Positions 58,601-64,000 of a stretch of 64,000 nt of DNA are shown here, piece after piece (positions within the stretch are counted from its first letter, which is position 1; each line of letters begins with the position of its first letter). The stretch spans positions 3,472,001-3,536,000 of the forward strand of contig CM060187.1 in NCBI GenBank assembly GCA_030549335.1, given 5' to 3'. Both the position numbers and the translations under genes were made by a program. The stretch is from Pontederia crassipes (Eukaryota > Streptophyta > Magnoliopsida > Commelinales > Pontederiaceae). The notes under the pieces were generated by a model. The model had not been told where the DNA came from. It saw only the letters and a list, made by a program, of their open reading frames with translations, and did not search any database.

Positions 58601-61057
58601 GTACCTGATAAATCCAAGGATAGTCCGGGGGCACCATGGCAATTTGTTGGTCTGCTACCTTTATTTGATCCCCCAAGGCATGACAGTGCAGAAACCATTC
58701 GAAGAGCTCTTAACCTTGGTGTCAATGTTAAGATGATTACAGGCAGGCTTGTCATCTCTTTCTAAATTCCATATTTCATCATCCATTTAACCTTTATTCG
58801 AAATTCACCTTATATGCCTAACATAATCATCAATTCATCCCACACAGGTGATCAGCTTGCTATTGCAAAAGAGACTGGACGAAGACTTGGCATGGGCACA
58901 AATATGTATCCTTCCTCTTCATTACTTGGTCAGAACAAGGATGCATCTATTGCAGCTCTTCCTGTAGATGAACTAATAGAGAAGGCTGATGGATTTGCAG
59001 GAGTCTTTCCTGGTTAGCTAGAACTTTATGCTGTAAAATATTCTGTCTAATTCATTTGGTCCCCTGTTATATCTAAATATGTTTCTACATCTGAATTAGA
59101 GCATAAATACGAAATCGTTAAGAAGTTGCAAGAAAAGAAACACATTTGCGGAATGACTGGAGATGGAGTTAATGATGCCCCTGCTTTGAAGAAAGCTGAT
59201 ATTGGAATTGCTGTTGCCGATGCAACGGATGCTGCTAGAAGTGCTTCTGATATTGTTCTCACTGAGCCCGGGCTTAGCGTCATCATTAGTGCTGTTCTTA
59301 CAAGCAGAGCTATTTTCCAGAGGATGAAGAACTATACAGTCAGTATCTATAATTAGTTTTAGTTTGAACTGCCCTAATCTTTTTTATGTTCTCACTTAGG
59401 ACTTTCTTGTCATTAAACTACAGATATATGCTGTCTCCATCACCATTCGTATTGTGGTAAGTGTTATATTTGATCAGAATTTAGCAAGGGAAATTCTGCT
59501 TTATCTTTGATTTCGTATCATAACCATGAACAACTATGTTTTGTTCTTATTTGATTTGAACTCTTGTAGTTTGGCTTCATGTTCATTGCACTGATATGGA
59601 AATTTGACTTCTCGCCTTTCATGGTTTTGATCATTGCCATTCTCAATGATGGTGAGTTTGTCTTGATTTTTGTTTTTCAGATTCATTATTGTTCCTATTA
59701 TTAGTTGTCAAAAAACAAGCTATGTGTACTTCTAACCCAAATTACATTCTATATTCTATTCGATTATTGGTAGGCACCATCATGACAATTTCAAAAGACA
59801 GAGTGAAGCCGTCTCCATTGCCTGATAGTTGGAAACTGAAGGAGATTTTTGCTACCGGGGTTGTTTTTGGATCCTATTTGGCTTTGATGACCGTTATATT
59901 TTTCTGGGTCATGAAAGAGACTGATTTCTTCTCAGTAAGTACTTTTCATTTTCCCACTAATGCTGAGCTTGAAATCTTCAACCACAACTCTAATAACATG
60001 CTGATTTTGTCTGCCTGAAAATTGATTCTCATAAACTGATTGAGTATTTGGGTTATGAAATCATCTCTGTTCAATCAAATATTGGATAGCCAGAATATGG
60101 GCCTAACACGGTTGTTTATGTTTTTACAGGACAAATTTAGCGTGAGATCATTAAGGCATAGCGATGATGAGATGATGTCTGCTTTGTACCTTCAAGTTAG
60201 CATTGTCAGTCAAGCCCTTATTTTTGTTACTCGATCACGAAGTTGGTGCTTTGTTGAGCGCCCTGGACTCCTCTTGGTGTTTGCTTTTATTGCTGCCCAA
60301 CTCGTAAGATCTCTTTTCCATGATATCCTTTTTGTTTTGTAGCATAATTTTATAGATGAGAAATGCCTTCCTACTAATTGTGTGTGCTTATGTTGTCAGA
60401 TTGCCACTGTTATAGCTGTCTATGCTGACTGGGGCTTTGCTCGAATAAAGGGTATAGGCTGGGGATGGGCCGGAGTTATCTGGCTTTATAGTATTGTTTT
60501 CTTTTTCCCTCTTGACATCTTCAAGTTTGCGATCCGATACATTTTGAGTGGAAAAGCTTGGGACAATCTTCTCGAGAAAAAGGTCAATACGATCTTCTCT
60601 TAGTTAACGATCTTACGAGGTGTTTGTACCCATTCTTTGTGATTACTTATTTGTGACTAAATATTGCAGACTGCTTTTACCACCAAAAAGGATTATGGTA
60701 GGGAAGAAAGGGAAGCTCAGTGGGCTACGGCGCAGAGGACTTTGCATGGGCTTCAGCCCCCTGAAACTACTAATCTATTCCATGAGAGGAGCAGCTACAG
60801 GGAACTCACTGAGATTGCCGAACAGGCCAAAAGGCGTGCTGAAGTTGCCAGGTGCAGTTTCTTCCTTTTTACTAATTAAAATCTTTTACAGTTAATTTTA
60901 CTTTCTACTTCAAAACCACACAAAGATGTTGATGTCTTTCTTGCATGTTATCGTTTTCAGGCTCCGTGAGCTGAATACACTGAAGGGGCATGTTGAATCA
61001 GTGGTCAAGCTCAAAGGGCTTGACATAGATACCATCCAGCAGCATTACACAGTATAA
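55684..61057 (+). CDS. Plasma-membrane proton-pumping P3A ATPase
   Basis: It exports H+ at the cost of ATP and energises transport across the plasma membrane. 16 exons: join(55684..55740, 56763..56882, 56973..57209, 57302..58063, 58166..58288, 58407..58511, 58598..58742, 58848..59012, 59100..59338, 59424..59456, 59570..59651, 59774..59934, 60130..60303, 60400..60582, 60670..60851, 60961..61057), 2865 nt, 954 residues, the usual length. Visible: [21 protein letters not shown] with the phosphorylated Asp at residue 334; KGAPEQ of the nucleotide domain; [13 protein letters not shown]; the TM6 proton-binding Asp at residue 689 (AILNDG); and a C-terminal regulatory domain ending QHYTV, whose penultimate Thr953 is the 14-3-3 docking phosphosite. 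Intron 1 is long (1022 bp). Intron 7 has a GC donor; the others are GT-AG. No stop or frameshift was found. Which isoform it is cannot be told. Confidence 0.97.
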
Positions 61058-61412
61058 CAGCGTACCGCCGGAGTGTGGCAAGGAGACGACCTTGATATCC
61101 TTTTTTATAGCATAGTGTAGTGTCCTCTTGCCCTGCTAATTGTTATATAGTCATTGTATTTGCTTTCTTCGATTAAGTTATCATATCACATGAGAAATGT
61201 GGACTTCCTGCTTTAGCAACTTGCGGCTGTAGATGGAAATAACGCAAATACCTGTTTCTTACATCTACAATGGTGTTTCTTCCCCTCGATTTGTTGCTCT
61301 TTTTTAAGATATTCATTATTTGCAGTTCTTATCCAAAGCAACAATGGTTCTCCATCATTCTTATTCTATTTTTTTTCGATTGTCATTTTAGCCAAAAAAA
61401 GTCCAGGAACAA
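61058..61412 (+). other. H+-ATPase 3' UTR and flank
   Basis: T-rich trailer sequence. No clear single poly(A) signal; AAATAACGCAAATACC near 61236 is weak. No gene. Confidence 0.5.
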
Positions 61413-61560
61413 ACAACAACAACAAAGCCTTATCCCACTAGGTGGGGTCGGCTACATGGATCATACGACGCCATCGTTGATCCATGTTCATAAGATTCGA
61501 CATGATTTTATGTTGGCTGTCGGGGCCTAACACAACCCTCCTCCTTTATCCGGGCTTGGG
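61413..61560 (-). mobile_element. RTE-type LINE 3' end (Au-SINE-like), minus strand
   Basis: Reverse complement of the 680-858 element, 5'-truncated to 148 bp. A 13-bp TSD AGTCCAGGAACAA at 61400-61412 and 61561-61573 fixes both ends. The (TTG)n tail lies at the left edge, read as CAACAACAACAAAGCC on the + strand. It inserted into a copy of the AAAAAAAGTCCAGGAAC MITE end also seen at about 41704. Confidence 0.88.
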
Positions 61561-61879
61561 AGTCCAGGAACAATGAAATGTAATTGTTGAGAATTTAGTG
61601 TGTGCGACATTACATCAAAAAAAAAAATTTTTGAACGAGGAGGAAAAAATACAATCATTCAGATTTTAAATTATTCTTAATTTTGAGTTCTAAAAACATT
61701 ATATAGCTACTCCATAAGAATTTAAGAATTTTACATTTTAATTGGGGACTTGATTATCTTTTGTTTGGATAGACAAGTGCGACAAAAATTTTTGCCTTTT
61801 GTTTGGACAATTTTCCACAATTTAAGAGCAAGGACGAGCTACATAGACAGGTGCTACAAAAGTTCTACCTTTTGTTTTG

Positions 61880-62110
61880 GCAATGTAACAAAAATAACGA
61901 GCCTTCATAAATCAATATATTAGGGCTGTTCGAAGACCCCATACAATCTAAACACTTTTTGAGTTGAGTTGGATCTATGAACCTGAACCAACTAAATGTG
62001 ACTATTAATGAGACTTCATAAATAAATATATTAGGGCTATCCCATGACTCCATATAGTCTAAACACTTTTGGGTCGAGTTGGATCCATGAATCGAAATCC
62101 AACTAAATCG
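61880..62110 (+). repeat. 111-bp tandem duplication
   Basis: CTTCATAAATCAATATATTA at about 61904 and CTTCATAAATAAATATATTA at about 62016 begin two copies of a 111-bp unit that run through AGTTGGATCTATGAA/AGTTGGATCCATGAA. They differ at roughly one base in six. Confidence 0.8.
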
Positions 62111-62389
62111 AGTACGATTTGAAAATTTTCTAACTCGAGAGAATCTGATCCGGTCCGTTCATCCAATTTCCGATTGGGCCAGCCCGAACTCATATCCTCC
62201 CTCCCTTCTCTCACTTCGTCTTCATCCTTCCCTCTTGCATGCATACCCCATCTCCCTCTCATATGCTAATGGGCTCCCTCTCTCTTTAACTCTCAGTGTT
62301 CACGCCCCTCTCTCTCCTCCCTCTCTCGTGCTCAATGCTCACACTCCCTTCCTCCTTTCCCCCCTCTCTTCACTCCGTGCATGGAGACT

Positions 62390-62775
62390 TCTCGACCCAA
62401 AGTGAAAAGAAAAGAGTAATTCGAATACTTGACCCAATCAAGGTCGGATTGGGTTGGATCAGATCCATAGATCGGATTTCATGGAATTCGATCTAATTCG
62501 TCCCAACCATTCTAGATCAGGTTGGATTTTTGTTCGGGTCAGATCCGACCCAATCCATAAACAAGATATACTCTCTCCCTCTCTTCAGTTCTTGCATGCA
62601 GACTTCCTGACCTGAAGTGAAAAAAGAGTAAATCGAATCCCTAACCCAATCAGGGTCGGATTGGGTTAGGTCTGATTCATGGAATGGATTTCATGCAACC
62701 CAACCTAATTTGACTTGATCATTCTAGACTAGGTTGGGTTGAGTTTTGTCAGATCCGACTCGATCCATGATATAT
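62390..62775 (+). repeat. ~215-bp tandem duplication with GGGTCGGATT words
   Basis: Units at about 62395 and 62610 share AAGTGAAAAGAAAAGAGTAA/AAGTGAAAAAAGAGTAA, CCAATCA(A/G)GGTCGGATTGGG, TTTCATG and GATCCGAC(C/T)C(A/G)ATCCAT. It resembles GC-rich ends of hAT-like MITEs seen elsewhere here, but no TSD was found. Confidence 0.7.
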
Positions 62776-62794
62776 ACATACATACATACATATA

Positions 62795-63330
62795 AAGATT
62801 AAGTACAGTACAACGAAAAAAATTGGTTGTAAGTTGCAACAGATTGATTCAAGTTGTTGGATAGCTCACCTGTTCAGCCTCCCTCCCCTCCCCCCAAATC
62901 CCTCGATCCATCCCTCAATCTCATTCCCAAAAAATAAATCTTGCTCGAGCGAAACCCCTCTAACATCGTTGTTACGAACTACGCAACTCCGATGCTGTTG
63001 CTGCTCCCTCACACCTCCAACGACCCCCTCGTGAATAGCTGCCCCTTGACTCCAGCAACCTCTAGCACCTTTGTTGCTCCCTCGCACATTTGACGACTCC
63101 CCTCCCAACTCCCTCGCACCTCTGACGAACCATCTCGTGAACTACTACTGTGCCTGTGTGACTACGACGACTTTCCGTCACTGAGGCTGCTCCCTCGTAC
63201 CTTTGATGACCCCTCTTGAACTCCAGCTGTCGCATTGCTCCTCGAACCCGACGTTGTTGCTCACGTGACTCCGACGACCTCTAGTGTTGCTGCTGCCGCT
63301 CTCATGCGACTCTGGTGACCTCCAGTTGAT
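62795..63330 (+). mobile_element. Terminus related to the FAR1-MULE TIR, next to (CATA)n
   Basis: After ATATATACATACATACATAC comes GATTAAGTACAGTACAACGA ... TTGGTTGTAAGTTGCAAC, which matches the 42376 TIR start (TTTAAGTAGGGTGCAACCGA ... TCGGTTGCATCC) at most positions. A C-rich, T-rich stretch with CTCCCTCGCACCTC repeats follows to about 63330. No matching right end was seen; it may be truncated. Confidence 0.45.
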
Positions 63331-63335
63331 ACGAT

Positions 63336-64000
63336 GCTTAAGAACAATGCCTTGAGTGACCAGAACAATATATGATAATCAAAGAAACGAGATCAAATGA
63401 ATTTTCAAGGCAGCGAAATATCAATATCAAGATTATAATAAATCAAGCAATCGATATTATAAATAGATGGACTTAGTAACAAGATAGCCAACCTTGTAAT
63501 TAACGACGAAAGTTTCCGAAGAATGAGTTGCAAGAGTTCCCTCACAGCAAAAGCAATTAAGTCAAATTTTCATTGATTCAAAGATGTCTAAAATAATTAC
63601 AAATAGCAGTATTTATAGGCCCTAGATAACAGAATTTGGGGTGAAAGAAAAAGGCCTAACCTAGCCTACAAGCATGGTAATTAGTTTTCTAAAATAACTA
63701 AAGGAATTCCTATTGCAATTCTCAGTAGAATTTCCATATATAATTAATTCTGAAAATTCCAAATAAATATGGTTAAACCATGATTTATTTGGCCCATAAT
63801 ATGTTAACTCTTCATGCGGCCCAATTTGTAACACATTGAGAATTTGTATTTGATGCAACTTGATCTTGTAATTTGATCTATTGTAAAACACAAATATTCT
63901 TGATTATCTTCATTTTTCTTATGTATGAGATCCACAATATTATTTTGATCATCCAACTTTGCTAGAAGATTCTTCTATCGTAGAAAGCATTTCCTGGTTC
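63336..64000 (-). mobile_element. Possible copia LTR, minus strand, cut by window end
   Basis: TTGATACGATGCTTAAGAAC resembles a decayed, reversed copia primer site (GATACCA) joined to an LTR end. The following sequence has TATTTATAGGCCC and no ORF of interest. The far end lies outside the window. Confidence 0.35.

Noticed and set aside
62834-63108. Open frames in C-rich DNA near 63 kb
   Set aside because: Repeated CTCCCTCGCACCTC words generate them; no homology seen.

Overview
This window is nuclear DNA from a flowering plant. The base composition is AT-rich, the genes carry many GT-AG introns, and the intergenic space is packed with plant-specific transposons (CACTA, Ty1/copia, Ty3/gypsy-type solo LTRs, MULEs, hAT, Tourist, L1 and RTE LINEs). 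GC-rich coding exons set in AT-rich surroundings suggest a monocot, but the species cannot be named from the sequence alone.

There are two convincing intact genes, both on the + strand. The first (22327..24653, 9 exons, 457 codons) is a double-AP2-domain transcription factor of the AINTEGUMENTA-LIKE/PLETHORA clade, closest in remembered motifs to AIL6/AIL7 (PLT3/PLT7); it keeps the family's 9-nt micro-exon. The second (55684..61057, 16 exons, 954 codons) is a plasma-membrane P3A H+-ATPase with the phosphorylated Asp, the TM6 Asp and the C-terminal 14-3-3 site; its leader has a short upstream ORF and one intron has a GC donor. A third, unrecognised two-exon candidate of 86 codons lies on the - strand at 30485..30834.

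Layout. 1-5.9 kb: RTE retroposon and a decayed CACTA element. 5.9-19.9 kb: a nested stack. A minus-strand copia remnant (A) is split by a 1.07-kb solo LTR, by a 3.2-kb solo LTR containing a 36-bp minisatellite, and by a nearly full-length plus-strand copia (B); target-site duplications (TSDs) support these insertions. 19.9-21.9 kb: a Pack-MULE carrying a subtilisin-like protease fragment, an ATC microsatellite and a related MITE. 22-24.7 kb: AIL gene. 26-30.5 kb: hAT MITE and a 1.3-kb direct duplication later interrupted by an L1. 34.6-39.8 kb: Tourist-type MITEs, a CACTA end and a 2.2-kb solo LTR. 42.4-47.9 kb: a FAR1-type MULE with roughly 300-bp terminal inverted repeats (TIRs), an antisense GRF zinc-finger gene and AT microsatellites exactly at both ends. 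48-55 kb: AT-rich MITEs and a second GRF fragment. 55.7-61 kb: H+-ATPase gene. 61.4-64 kb: a second RTE copy in inverted orientation, tandem duplications and LTR-like sequence.

The most interesting structure is the 42.4-47.9 kb MULE: FAR1-like transposase plus an opposite-strand GRF membrane-anchored protein, with termini lying in (AT)n. A related terminus recurs at about 62.8 kb, again next to a TA-rich microsatellite. The two intact genes have no evident functional link. Coordinates of decayed elements are approximate unless a TSD is quoted.
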